Source: Leptospira perolatii (GTDB lineage Bacteria; Spirochaetota; Leptospiria; Leptospirales; Leptospiraceae). Taken from it: DNA of 64,000 nt. Numbering within the stretch: position 1 is the first letter of the stretch; each line of letters opens with the position of its first letter. The position numbers were made by a program, and so were the translations under genes. The notes below the pieces were generated by a model. The model did not search any database and was not told the DNA's origin. It worked only from the letters and a program-made list of their open reading frames with translations. This document shows positions 1 to 9,002 of this stretch, piece by piece. The stretch is from NCBI RefSeq assembly GCF_002811875.1, contig NZ_NPDZ01000009.1:1-64000 (forward strand), in the 5' to 3' direction.

Positions 1-20
1 CTCCTTTGCGTTTGTTTAGT

Positions 21-65
21 GTTACCTATGTTCCCGGTCTATTCTGTTACCCATGTCTCCGGTTC
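21..65. repeat. Imperfect tandem repeat, possible IS481-type transposon end
   Basis: Two copies of a 20-bp motif of form GTTACCyATGTyyCCGGTyy start at 21 and 46, a 25-bp period, matching at 15 of 20 positions. From memory, repeats of this form occur at the ends of IS481-family insertion sequences. No transposase is visible, so this would be only the end of an element lying left of the window, or a remnant. The family assignment is recall and was not checked. Confidence 0.35.
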
Positions 66-193
66 ATACCAAGGGCGGGGCCCTTTCCGAATCGTTTTTC
101 CGGGAATAAAAGATTCCCTATTAGGAAGATTATCGAAACTTTTGGCTCTAATTTTGGTTGTAAATTGATAACGATATATCATTACTGGCAGAT

Positions 194-580
194 ATGAACT
201 CTGCCCTAAAAGGTAGCCCGGGATTCTTGCGTACGGATCGAAGCCTTCCGGCTATTTGTTTAGGTATCATTCTGTTTGCGGTAATTCTCTCCACTTTCCA
301 TAGTCATAACCGGAATTCGCCTAATTCAAATGATGTGAATCGAATTGAAAAGCAGGCAAGCGTTATATCGGAAACAGCCGCAGGGTGCTTTCTTTGTCGA
401 TGGAAAAATTCCGAGACCAAGGGGCCGGGTCATACCTCCGAAGTAGAAATTCTTTGTTACCTCAAAACAGATCGTATTCTCGCGATCAATCAGAAGATTC
501 GTACTAGCGGAATTCTTGATAGTATCAGAGATCGGGGACCTCCCTCGATAGTAATTTCTTTTTCACATATCATCGCTTAA
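194..580 (+). CDS. Small single-pass membrane protein, unknown function
   Basis: A 128-residue protein that I do not recognise. One hydrophobic segment lies at about residues 18-35, directly followed by His-Ser-His, and a Cys-x-x-Cys pair (in GCFLCRW) lies near the middle. A small His/Cys membrane protein just before a TonB receptor resembles the arrangement of DUF2946-like proteins beside metal or corrinoid receptors, but the match is only architectural. It ends 43 nt before the receptor gene and is probably co-transcribed with it. No strong ribosome binding site precedes the ATG, so the start is uncertain. The ATG overlaps the stop of an implausible upstream frame. Confidence 0.5.
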   Translation: MNSALKGSPGFLRTDRSLPAICLGIILFAVILSTFHSHNRNSPNSNDVNRIEKQASVISETAAGCFLCRWKNSETKGPGHTSEVEILCYLKTDRILAINQKIRTSGILDSIRDRGPPSIVISFSHIIA

Positions 581-623
581 CCATTCATTAGCTTGTAGCT
601 ATTTCTTTTCGGGAAGGAAAAGA

Positions 624-3032
624 ATGAGAAAATTGGTAAATTATTTATATTTAATATTCTTTTTATTTTTGCTAATTCCGGCGACCGGTTCCCTTTGGGC
701 GTTGGATGTTAATTTGCGTGGGATTGTAAATGATCCAGTCGGAAAACCGATAGGAGGAGCCAAGGTATTTCTGGTTGAAAACAAGGCATCTTTTCGGACA
801 CTAAAAGACGGTCGGTTTGAATTTGAACATCTTTCTCCCGGGCTTTATACATTTACAGTAACAGCACCGAACTATGAACCAAGATCGCTCCAAGTGGAGT
901 TGAAAGGAGAAGATAAAGTAGTAGAAGTCGTTTTGCAGCCGAGTTTTATCGAAGGGCAAGCGATCAATGTTACTGCTAAGTCTAATGCTTCTGATTTCTT
1001 ATCTACTCCTCAACCGACGACTGTCTTAGAAGGAAGGCAACTAGATCGCGTGAGAGGTCAAAATATAATTTCCTCTTTGGAAAACACACCAGGAGTTGCG
1101 ACCATGTCTACCGGAGCCGGAACTGCAAAACCGGTAATTCGCGGACTAACTGGTCAAAGAGTTTTGGTAATGACCGATGGAGTCCGCCAAGAAGAGCAGC
1201 AATTCGGAGACGATCATACTGTTGATTTGGACGCATTCAATGTGGATCGCATAGAGGTTGTTAGAGGACCTAGCTCTGTCTTGTATGGCTCCGATGCTTT
1301 AGGTGGAGTAGTAAATGTGATTCGGTCCAAAACTCCTACAGCAAAGGATAGTGCCCCACTTCTTGCGGGAACTTATTCTACTAACAGTTTTTCGAATAAT
1401 AAACAAGATGCGCAGTCGATTTCTTTATTCGGATACCAAAAGGAAACCAATTTCGGTTATCGAATTCAAACTGATACTAGAAAGGCCGGACGAATCACCA
1501 CTCCAAGGGGCACATTGCCAAATACCGGATTTAAAGAGCGAAATTTGAATGCATCAGTCGGAACCGACGGATCTTGGGGAGATTTTTACGTAGATTCATT
1601 TGCGAGATTTCAAGAGCAGGATCTTTATAATAACCCGAATGAATTACCGGGAGCAAAGTCTTTTCAGACGGTTTATCATCAGAAAAACCACATTCATGCA
1701 TTCTTAATATTACCTTATGTTAATGTAGAAATAGATGGCGGTTATCAGAGAAATAACAGGAGGGAGATTGAGGACAAAAACCGCTATGTTCCTATCAAAG
1801 ATATACTCTTAGATCCCGCAGAATCTGCATTTAACAAGGGAGTCGCAATTTATCAAGTAAACAGGTACGATTATAAGCAAGGACTGAACGTTCAACTTGA
1901 TACAACCACTCTGGATACTAAAATTCACCACAAGGAATGGAAGGGCCTAAAAGGAACACTTGGATTATCCGGGATGCAGCAAAGAAATAGCACTATAGGA
2001 ACGGAAGCATTGATTCCAGGTAGTTCTCTTAGCAATATAGGATTTTTTCTGTTTGAAGAATGGAAAGTAGGACAACTCACTCTTTCTGCCGGTGCAAGGA
2101 CGGATAAGAGAAGCATCGATGTGCGCGCTAATTCTTCTCTGGGCAATTCGGAGCAAACTCGCAATTTTGAAGCAAGCACTGGAACAGCAGGAATAGTATG
2201 GAGATTTGCAAAAAGTTTTGCTTGGTCGTTTAACAGCGGAAAAGGCTTTAGGGCTCCGACTGCATTTGAATTGTTTGCGAACGGAGTTCATGAAGGAACA
2301 GGAAGATTTGAAATTGGAAATTCTAATTTGAATCCTGAAACTTCTTTCAATCTAGATTCTTCCGTCCGATTCGCCACAGAAAAAGTACAAGCTGAGCTTA
2401 GTTTGTTCGAAAACCGCATTCAGAATTACATATATTCCGTAAGCGCCGGTGCATTCGATCCGGATTCCCGGCTACCAATCTACAGATATCGACAGGATGC
2501 GGCTTTATTAAAAGGTGGAGAGTTTAGTTTGCAAGCTCAAGTCGCCAATTGGTTAGTGATCAATGCCGGAGTAGATATTTTGCGGGCTACAATACGGAAG
2601 AATGTACCGAAAGAAATATTTGCAGATCCAAGTTCAATCGATGTCGATTCAGTATATTCTGATATCAGAAATAAGTACCTTCCTAGAATGACACCAAACA
2701 GAGGAAGATTAGGTTTCAGATTCGTTTCTAAAAGTGCGTTCGGTTTAAAAAATCCATATTTTCTAATCAATGCTACTTTTGTGCAAGCCCAGTATAAAGT
2801 GGATAAATTAGAAACTCCTACAGCCGGCTATAATCTGTATGATATCGGCTTCGGTGCGGAAATACCCGGCATGACAAATGGAATCGATTCTGCTACGTTC
2901 GATGTTTCCATATTAAATATATTCGATAAAGAATACGTCAGCAATTTAAGTAGATATAAGGACTATGCGTTAAATCCGGGGATGAATGTGACTTTCAAAA
3001 CCACGATCCCCTTTACGTTGATTTCAAATTGA
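624..3032 (+). CDS. TonB-dependent outer membrane receptor with N-terminal carboxypeptidase-regulatory-like domain
   Basis: An outer membrane gated channel of 802 residues that imports a bound ligand using TonB energy. Residues 1-26 are a signal peptide ending LWA. Residues about 29-105 form a carboxypeptidase-D-regulatory-like beta domain. The plug follows at about 120-235, with VIRGLTGQRVLVMTDGVR, then an acidic/His loop (GDDHTVD), then IEVVRGPSSVLYGSDALGG. The rest is a beta barrel including the usual GFRAPTAFELF motif. The DDH loop and the IEVVRGP pattern resemble ZnuD-type zinc receptors, so a metal or metal-chelate substrate is plausible but not shown. It is followed 8 nt later by a Cys-rich lipoprotein gene. 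AAGGAAAAGA upstream of the ATG acts as the ribosome binding site. Confidence 0.92.
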   Translation: MRKLVNYLYLIFFLFLLIPATGSLWALDVNLRGIVNDPVGKPIGGAKVFLVENKASFRTLKDGRFEFEHLSPGLYTFTVTAPNYEPRSLQVELKGEDKVVEVVLQPSFIEGQAINVTAKSNASDFLSTPQPTTVLEGRQLDRVRGQNIISSLENTPGVATMSTGAGTAKPVIRGLTGQRVLVMTDGVRQEEQQFGDDHTVDLDAFNVDRIEVVRGPSSVLYGSDALGGVVNVIRSKTPTAKDSAPLLAGTYSTNSFSNNKQDAQSISLFGYQKETNFGYRIQTDTRKAGRITTPRGTLPNTGFKERNLNASVGTDGSWGDFYVDSFARFQEQDLYNNPNELPGAKSFQTVYHQKNHIHAFLILPYVNVEIDGGYQRNNRREIEDKNRYVPIKDILLDPAESAFNKGVAIYQVNRYDYKQGLNVQLDTTTLDTKIHHKEWKGLKGTLGLSGMQQRNSTIGTEALIPGSSLSNIGFFLFEEWKVGQLTLSAGARTDKRSIDVRANSSLGNSEQTRNFEASTGTAGIVWRFAKSFAWSFNSGKGFRAPTAFELFANGVHEGTGRFEIGNSNLNPETSFNLDSSVRFATEKVQAELSLFENRIQNYIYSVSAGAFDPDSRLPIYRYRQDAALLKGGEFSLQAQVANWLVINAGVDILRATIRKNVPKEIFADPSSIDVDSVYSDIRNKYLPRMTPNRGRLGFRFVSKSAFGLKNPYFLINATFVQAQYKVDKLETPTAGYNLYDIGFGAEIPGMTNGIDSATFDVSILNIFDKEYVSNLSRYKDYALNPGMNVTFKTTIPFTLISN

Positions 3033-3040
3033 GGTATCGT

Positions 3041-3439
3041 ATGAAATTCAGGATTGTTTACTTCAGCATGATGGTCCTTTTGGCAAAGGTCGCAACTGTT
3101 GGTTGCCTTTCTAACGAGTCCCTTAATAAGGATAAAGAGGAAAACCAGAAAGAGCAACTGCTATCTATATTAACAAACTCTAATAATAGGGCAGATTGCG
3201 TTTATTGTTCTGATACTCAGGCCTTTGGGGGAAATTGCTCTTGTTATTCGAATATTCCGGTTCTTTCCTGCATGGGAATGCCGTCGGGGGCCGCAAAGTC
3301 CAATTCATACAAGGTTTCTTGTGCAAATCTTGTAACATTAGGGACTTGGTTTCGGATTAACTCGAACACATATTCTTGCAACTACCAGACTTGTCCGCCG
3401 GAAGCTTATCGAGCTGCATTTACACAGGAAGGCAGATAA
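3041..3439 (+). CDS. Cysteine-rich small lipoprotein downstream of TonB receptor
   Basis: Unknown function. The ATG at 3041 is preferred over an in-frame TTG at 3029, because GAGG at 3031-3034 sits six bases upstream of it and the 4-residue extension is hydrophilic. The protein has about 132 residues: a signal segment ending TVGC (spirochaete lipobox), a charged linker rich in Asn, Lys and Glu, then a compact region with eight further cysteines in Cys-x-x-Cys and Cys-x-Cys spacings. The cysteines would suit disulfides or metal binding in the periplasm or at the surface. The 8-nt gap to the receptor implies one operon and a shared substrate. Confidence 0.72.
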   Translation: MKFRIVYFSMMVLLAKVATVGCLSNESLNKDKEENQKEQLLSILTNSNNRADCVYCSDTQAFGGNCSCYSNIPVLSCMGMPSGAAKSNSYKVSCANLVTLGTWFRINSNTYSCNYQTCPPEAYRAAFTQEGR

Positions 3440-3443
3440 AAGA

Positions 3444-5465
3444 TTAAAAAGATGGTCCTTCAGATTTATGCCAATACGCCCTGTCGCCCACAGCCACTGT
3501 TCTAAGAACAGAATCTAAAGGGGTAGGGATCGCTTTGGAAGTATAAAGATCTACGTCCTGAACGGTTGCTTCTCCGACTTTGGTGGATGTATTATATAAA
3601 TATAAAATACTTCCCTTGGAAACCCCGTCAATCGAGCCTGCATTGATTATGATTGAATCCGCCTTGACTCGATGCACTCTACCCATGGCCGGAAGCATTG
3701 CGAGCAATTTGTCTCTAGATCTGGTGGTAACCTCGGCAAGCGCATCCCTTCCTTTTGCAAAGACCTGAAAAGAGCCGAGAGTTTTTTCTTCTTTATGATC
3801 CCGCAAACTCCACTCAAGTCTTAAGCCATCCTTTGAAAGGGAAATCTTTCCTTGCGCTACGAATCGAATCTGTTCCCCTCGGATTTGCTTCATCAAAGAA
3901 AAATTCTTTTCCGATTTTGGAATTGCTCCTGAATACGGTTCAATATCGAAATCCTTGATTTTGCTGGACTTGCGGTATGAATCTAAATCTATCGCTTTGA
4001 CTCTAGGATCCTTTAGAAATAGATTTCTAAGAGCAGTGCCAGCGATTACGGGAGCATCCGGATGCTTTCCGAAAAAATCAGTATTTTCAGGATCAAATAT
4101 CAGCAATTCTGGGGGAGTTCTGCCATAATCCTCTTCGATTCCGAAATCTCCGATTTTGACCAGACCTTCCCGATAGCTTAACGTTTTTTTAAAGTTGTCC
4201 AGATTGTTCTCAATTGCGTATCCATATTTTTGGTTATCAGGAAATTTGGAACGCAGCCTGAGTAATAAGTTGAAGTAATTCGGAAACAAACCTCTTCTCT
4301 TATATTCATCGAGAGTGAGTACTAAAATTTCCGGACGATTTGGTAAAAGATCATTTGCCCTCTGCAAATGATACCAGGCTAGGTCATATAAAAAACTGTT
4401 TTTGTTTGCGCGATATCTTTGGAGCCTATATTCCCCCAAGGTCCTTCTTAATCCGTTTCCTTCAGGCAAGACGTCCAGGGAGTAGGTTTCGGAGTGAGTT
4501 CTGACGATCGGATCTAAATCGTCGAGTTTTGCTAGTTTCTCCAGATCCGATTTAATCTCTGGCGAACTAGGGCTCAAGTTCATTTGGCAATATGATCTTA
4601 AATACAAATATTCGGTCGAGTTCGGAAACATTTGCAAAAGATGATTTAATAAATCTTTTGCCTCGGCATACCTACCAGAGTATATTCTGGTTTTTGAAAG
4701 TAGTCTAAGGGATTCCTCCTCATCAGGAAACAAGGCTATAGATCTCTCTAACTTCTCCGCAGCTTCAGCAATCTTAGAATCTCTCTTTTGGCCCGATAGG
4801 TTTTCTGCCCAATGTAGTAAAAAGATTCCTGATTCAAGAAATACATTGGGATCGTCGGATGATTCCGATTCTAATTGAGTCCGAATCGACTGCGCTCTGC
4901 TATAACTACCGGAAAGTGCGGCCACTTTTGCTTCGAGCCTTCGCATCTCCTTGCTTCTGGGCAATCTTGCGATTGCTGCATTAAGTTCGTAATTCGCTTT
5001 TTCGGTATTACCTTTTGCTAGATGGACTTCCAAAAATACTGGAAATAAATCCGGATCGTATCTGTCCTCTTCCAAGAAAGGTTGCAATATTTGTAATGCA
5101 CCGTTAAGATCGCCGAGGTAAATCAAAGTAGTCGCTTTTGCTTTGACAGCCGCTCTGTTTTTTGGCTCCAACTCTAATACTTTATCCAGAGAACGAATTG
5201 CTTCGACCTCCTTATGGAGTCGGAGAGCTGCTTCAGAAAGTCCCATGTGGGAACGGACGGACTGCGGATTTTTTTGAACCGCTTCACGAAAGGCGTCGTA
5301 AGCTGAAGAATAATTTCTCGATTTGAGAGCAGATTCACCTTCCTTAATCCATTCTATGGTCTCCTTTGCCTTCGCTTCGGAAAGGAAGGAAAGGATGATG
5401 AAGGCGAATAGACCAAGGAAAATTTTTGAAGTGGGTAATTTTGGATAAGAAATAGCATGGATCAT
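3444..5465 (-). CDS. Exported TPR-repeat protein with C-terminal FlgT-like beta domain
   Basis: A 673-residue protein with a signal peptide at about 1-33 (ending SEAKA). A run of TPR units from about 35 to 300 forms helical protein-binding surfaces. The middle section (about 330-520) is less recognisable. The last 90 residues (VHRVKADSIIINAGSIDGV, then GSILYLY and VGEATVQDVD) look like the small beta domain at the C terminus of FlgT-like envelope proteins. Its start overlaps the stop of the upstream TPR/NHL/vWA gene by ATGA, so the two are translationally coupled and probably work together in the envelope. It converges with the lipoprotein gene ending at 3439, with only 4 nt between stops. 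Confidence 0.72.
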   Translation of the reverse strand: MIHAISYPKLPTSKIFLGLFAFIILSFLSEAKAKETIEWIKEGESALKSRNYSSAYDAFREAVQKNPQSVRSHMGLSEAALRLHKEVEAIRSLDKVLELEPKNRAAVKAKATTLIYLGDLNGALQILQPFLEEDRYDPDLFPVFLEVHLAKGNTEKANYELNAAIARLPRSKEMRRLEAKVAALSGSYSRAQSIRTQLESESSDDPNVFLESGIFLLHWAENLSGQKRDSKIAEAAEKLERSIALFPDEEESLRLLSKTRIYSGRYAEAKDLLNHLLQMFPNSTEYLYLRSYCQMNLSPSSPEIKSDLEKLAKLDDLDPIVRTHSETYSLDVLPEGNGLRRTLGEYRLQRYRANKNSFLYDLAWYHLQRANDLLPNRPEILVLTLDEYKRRGLFPNYFNLLLRLRSKFPDNQKYGYAIENNLDNFKKTLSYREGLVKIGDFGIEEDYGRTPPELLIFDPENTDFFGKHPDAPVIAGTALRNLFLKDPRVKAIDLDSYRKSSKIKDFDIEPYSGAIPKSEKNFSLMKQIRGEQIRFVAQGKISLSKDGLRLEWSLRDHKEEKTLGSFQVFAKGRDALAEVTTRSRDKLLAMLPAMGRVHRVKADSIIINAGSIDGVSKGSILYLYNTSTKVGEATVQDVDLYTSKAIPTPLDSVLRTVAVGDRAYWHKSEGPSF

Positions 5466-7501
5466 GGTGTAAAAAATCCGGTTTCCGCTTTTCCGGCAGT
5501 GTTTCTAAATGTCGCTTCCACCACTACCGGGACATATAGTTCCTTCATTGAGGACTTTAGTCTACTTTTGAAGGAGAGAATATATCTCTTATCTTTTTTG
5601 AATTCGATCCACTTCCTTAAGTTCTTTTCCATGCCTGCCCCAGGCATCAAAATAAATTTGCCTCCGGTTTTTTCGGCGATTTCTTTATATATCGTTGCTG
5701 ATTCGCCCTCTTCGCTTAACGATAGAAAGTAAATCGGAATATCGTGTGAAACTGCAAATCGAATGATTTTTGTCGGCGAAAACTGTGTAAATGCCGCCTT
5801 GGAATCTTTTCCCGAAACGATCGCTATGACGGCTCTGGGTCCCAAACTATCGAGCAAGTCTGTTATAGATCTTTGCAGGGATTTGCCGATTTGTGATTCG
5901 TTTTCTGGCGAAGTTGTCCTTAGCATTTTCAGAATATCGAACATACTCTTTCCAAAAGGATAAACTAGCTCGGTATCCCTTCCAGATCGTAAAAGCTGAA
6001 TTTTATCTTCGGTTCTAATCTCGGAAAGAAAAGGTTTGATTGCCTTTTCTACGAGAGGATAGGAATCCACTATTTCTTTGGAATTTTCCACTACGATCGA
6101 AGCACTGACTCGGTTGTTAAATTTCTTCATATCCGCCAAACCGATCAAAGGCGAAAGATTATCCATTTCGTAAACTCGGAATGAATTTCGAGGGATTGCT
6201 TTCATGGAGGTTCCGTGTCTATCTTTGGCCTGCACAACTAAGGAGATATCCGGAAAATCCGAATTAATAACTCTTTCTACGATCAAATCTAGATTGGAGG
6301 ATAACTGACCTTTCGGAGAAAATTCCTCTACTCTGTGTCGGTTAAAATCTGGCACGAACATGGATCCGGTGTAATCAAAGCCCACAGAAAAACTCTGATC
6401 GAAATTTCTCGTCGTTCCTTTTAGGTCCATCCAGTTCCCAAACTTGGACCAATTTTTAGAAATGGAATCGTATACAAATAATCCCGCGGCTTCGTCTGCT
6501 AAGTAAATCTTATCATTCCGAATCGAGAGGTTCCGGGGCTTTTTGATAGAAGGATGAGTAATTTCTCTAATAAAGTTTCCTTCTTTATCGAAGACAACGA
6601 TTCTCTTGTTCCCTTTGTCAGCGACGTAAATTTCGCCCTTTGCATTTAGCTTTAGTCCAGCAGGTTGCCTTAATGTTCCTTTGCCAATTTCTTGTAGGAA
6701 TTCCCCATTTTGAGAAAACTTCTGAATTCTGTTGTTTCCCATATCGGAAACAAAAAGAGGACCATCCCTTGAAATGAAGATCCCAGAAGGTCCATTCAAC
6801 TGACCTGGCCCTTTCCCGCTTTTTCCAAAACGTTTTACAAAATTTCCACGCGTATCAAATTCATAAATCATGTCCGAAGCATAGTCGGCCACAAAGATTG
6901 ATTTTCCGCGAACCGAAATCGCAACTGGACCATCCATTGTCCTTCCGAATCCGCCTTTAATATTTTCTTTGGGGTTTCCATTTGCGTCGAATTTGACAAC
7001 ATTCGCAGTATCAAAGCTTGCGACGTATAGATATCCTTCTTCGTCGAAGGCTACGTCGGTAGGATTACGAAATCTGAATCTTCTAAGATCATCACCAAGG
7101 AGTGATTTATAATATTCTAATGTTTCATTTCTCGGGCCGCCGCCGAGTCTGAAGCGAAGAGCATCGAGTCGGTTTTTTTGAACTAGATTAAGTTTTCCTG
7201 ATGATTCTAAAAGTTCTAATTCTGAGAGACTTTCCTGCCAATCTCCGTTTAAATAATAAGTCTCGGATAAAAAATATTTGGCCTGAGGAAAGTCGGCTTT
7301 TATTGAGAGTGCTTTAAGGAAACTTTCTCTCGCAGCAGAAAATTCTCCTTTGTTATAGTAGGCTAAACCCCTTTTGAAAAAGGTTTTTGCTTCCTTTTCT
7401 TTCAAAGAAAAGAAAGGCAGGGGACTAGAGGCTACAGAGCTTCCGAGAAGTATGCTGAGGCTAAGAAAGAAGGTGAGTTTGGTAAGCGTGCTTCTCCCCA
7501 T
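5462..7501 (-). CDS. Exported TPR / NHL beta-propeller / vWA-like protein
   Basis: A 679-residue protein. An N-terminal hydrophobic signal (residues 5-25) is followed by TPR units (about 36-110). Then come NHL-type repeats (about 130-400), recognised by recurring patterns such as GPSGIFISRDGPLFVSDMGN and NRIQKF, which build a beta propeller. Residues about 440-665 resemble a von Willebrand A domain of the type found in VWFA-related bacterial proteins: a SASIVVENS strand, then PRAVIAIVSGKDS, then IPIYFLSLSEEGE. A full MIDAS (DxSxS) is not clear, since the first strand reads VVENS. Upstream partner of the TPR gene at 3444-5465. Function unknown; a scaffold or ligand-binding envelope role is likely. 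Confidence 0.75.
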   Translation of the reverse strand: MGRSTLTKLTFFLSLSILLGSSVASSPLPFFSLKEKEAKTFFKRGLAYYNKGEFSAARESFLKALSIKADFPQAKYFLSETYYLNGDWQESLSELELLESSGKLNLVQKNRLDALRFRLGGGPRNETLEYYKSLLGDDLRRFRFRNPTDVAFDEEGYLYVASFDTANVVKFDANGNPKENIKGGFGRTMDGPVAISVRGKSIFVADYASDMIYEFDTRGNFVKRFGKSGKGPGQLNGPSGIFISRDGPLFVSDMGNNRIQKFSQNGEFLQEIGKGTLRQPAGLKLNAKGEIYVADKGNKRIVVFDKEGNFIREITHPSIKKPRNLSIRNDKIYLADEAAGLFVYDSISKNWSKFGNWMDLKGTTRNFDQSFSVGFDYTGSMFVPDFNRHRVEEFSPKGQLSSNLDLIVERVINSDFPDISLVVQAKDRHGTSMKAIPRNSFRVYEMDNLSPLIGLADMKKFNNRVSASIVVENSKEIVDSYPLVEKAIKPFLSEIRTEDKIQLLRSGRDTELVYPFGKSMFDILKMLRTTSPENESQIGKSLQRSITDLLDSLGPRAVIAIVSGKDSKAAFTQFSPTKIIRFAVSHDIPIYFLSLSEEGESATIYKEIAEKTGGKFILMPGAGMEKNLRKWIEFKKDKRYILSFKSRLKSSMKELYVPVVVEATFRNTAGKAETGFFTP

Positions 7502-7617
7502 CTTATATCTCTATAATAGTACCTAAAGCCAAAAGAGACATAATTTCAACCTTTTTTTACCGAGCGAGAAGGGATCTAGAACAGTTACTTTGATGGGGCA
7601 GCCTTAGTTTGGAGGTT

Positions 7618-7639
7618 TTTTGTAGGAGTTCCTACGAAA
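7618..7639. repeat. Short intergenic palindrome
   Basis: An inverted repeat reading TTTGTAGGA, GT, TCCTACGAAA with one mispaired position. Similar GTAGGAGTTCCTAC palindromes are, in my memory, common between genes in Leptospira genomes. It lies 117 nt upstream of the minus-strand vWA gene, so it may be an operator or a dispersed repeat. Confidence 0.4.
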
Positions 7640-7723
7640 TCCATAGAAGGAATAATTGCTTGAATCAACTGACTTTTTATGAAAATGGCTTTTTCAGGCC
7701 GCTTGGGGTACCCGCCACCAGCC

Positions 7724-7745
7724 CCCCACCCTAAGAAGGGTGGGG
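7724..7745 (-). terminator. GC-rich hairpin at 3' end of small minus-strand ORF
   Basis: A perfect 9-bp stem (CCCCACCCT with AGGGTGGGG) closed by an AAGA loop, placed just past the stop of the 78-residue ORF at 7748-7984. No T tract follows on either strand, so it would be a non-canonical terminator, an RNA-stabilising hairpin or part of a dispersed repeat. The flanking sequence is unusually rich in C. Confidence 0.4.
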
Positions 7746-7747
7746 CC

Positions 7748-7984
7748 CTACAAAATCCGCCGCTTCACCGACAATCTCTCGCGAACGGATTCCAAATCTC
7801 CGTCTATTTTTGGAGTCGGATACAACCAGACTTTCTTCCAATTGTGGTGCCATTCGGACCATTCGTTTCGAATAGACCTTCTTTCCCTCAATTCTTCTTC
7901 CACATCTCTCAGGATACGATCCAGGAGAACGACATAGTTTCTGAATCGTAGCGCAAGGTCAGACTTTGGGGAAAATTCCTGCAT
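7748..7984 (-). CDS. Small basic hypothetical protein
   Basis: A 78-residue frame with many Arg, Lys, Glu and Trp residues, predicted as mostly helical with no signal or membrane segment. It has a Trp-rich centre (EWSEWHHNWKKVW). AGGT lies about 10 nt upstream of the ATG. I do not recognise a family. Composition looks protein-like, and no other frame here is better. It stands alone, divergent from the lipoprotein gene at 8144. Confidence 0.45.
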   Translation of the reverse strand: MQEFSPKSDLALRFRNYVVLLDRILRDVEEELRERRSIRNEWSEWHHNWKKVWLYPTPKIDGDLESVRERLSVKRRIL

Positions 7985-8143
7985 AACTAACTTACCTATC
8001 GGAATATAGCCGAAAAAAAAAGAAAACTTTGAATTCTACGCTTCCCATTTTTTCTTTCCAACCTCCTCGGGCAAAGCGGCCGTTTTGCACTCGACAAGGG
8101 ATAGAATTTGCAGTCCATAGATATCGACAAATAGGATAAGACG

Positions 8144-8725
8144 ATGCACAAAGCCGCACTTTTACTTTTTGGAATCTTCTTTTTCTTTCAATGCTCCAGT
8201 TGGGAAAAAAAGACCGAATCCTCGATTCCGACTGTGCCAGCGCCCAACCGGGATCAGCTGCCGATCCTGGTCCAGCTGCAAGATTTGAACGACCAATATA
8301 TTGGAAATTTCACCTCTACATTTTATTCGGGGGAAGAGGGAAAGGACCGCAAAGTGGAAAAGGAATACGCGAAATTTCCAATCTTGGTAGGTCCTGGCGG
8401 AAAGGGCACTGAGTTGGAGTTAGAAGGTCGATTCCAACAAAGAGTAAGTTTACTTACTAGTTATACAAAGAACCTATATTTGAAGGTCGAAGGAAACAAG
8501 GTAACCCACAATTGCACTCTCGGGGTAGAGGCCGCAAAAGAAGACCGAAGTCTGCGCAAGCCGTTCCGCTCCGTAATGGTGTATTTTAAAGAAACAGAAA
8601 ATTTTGATGCAACCGGTATGACCTTAACCTATACAGTTGGAGTGGCCACCCGATTGTTTTATCCAATTTTTGTCACAGGATTTCTATTTCGGAAATATGA
8701 TTGCGGATTGATTTTGGAAGGGTAG
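8144..8725 (+). CDS. Hypothetical lipoprotein
   Basis: A 193-residue protein with a classic short signal: a hydrophobic run at 4-16 and the lipobox FFFQC with Cys at about residue 17, giving an acylated N terminus starting CSSWEKK. The mature part is mixed alpha/beta with no motif I recognise. It contains two further cysteines near the middle and end (THNCTLG, YDCGLIL), which could pair. Stands alone. Confidence 0.72.
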   Translation: MHKAALLLFGIFFFFQCSSWEKKTESSIPTVPAPNRDQLPILVQLQDLNDQYIGNFTSTFYSGEEGKDRKVEKEYAKFPILVGPGGKGTELELEGRFQQRVSLLTSYTKNLYLKVEGNKVTHNCTLGVEAAKEDRSLRKPFRSVMVYFKETENFDATGMTLTYTVGVATRLFYPIFVTGFLFRKYDCGLILEG

Positions 8726-9002
8726 TCGAGTAAGCTAAAGGGAAGGGTGAGAGAAAATGCCTTACATGGCAGTGGGTTCCCGGCAAATACTCTATTCTGA
8801 TTCCGCTGCGCCCGCCAGAGCTGGAGACCAAGTCAGGGAAGTAGCCAGCGTCCAAGACAACGAAATTTCACAACCTCTAACAGTTATAGTCCCGCCCGGA
8901 GGTTTACCCCCGCACCTGGGTCAATTCTTGGACGAAACAGCATAGCACAAAAAGTGATAGTGTGATTTCCTACCGATTCGATCCTTTGACTTGGAACTCT
9001 TT

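Noticed and set aside
6..197. 63-residue plus-strand frame at the left edge
   Set aside because: It begins at a TTG without ribosome binding site, runs through the repeat at 21-65 and has no protein-like features.
8673..8945. Two overlapping frames on opposite strands after the lipoprotein gene
   Set aside because: 8757-8945 has a GGGTGAG ribosome binding site but odd Pro/Gly composition, and it overlaps an opposite-strand frame of equal quality; neither can be supported.
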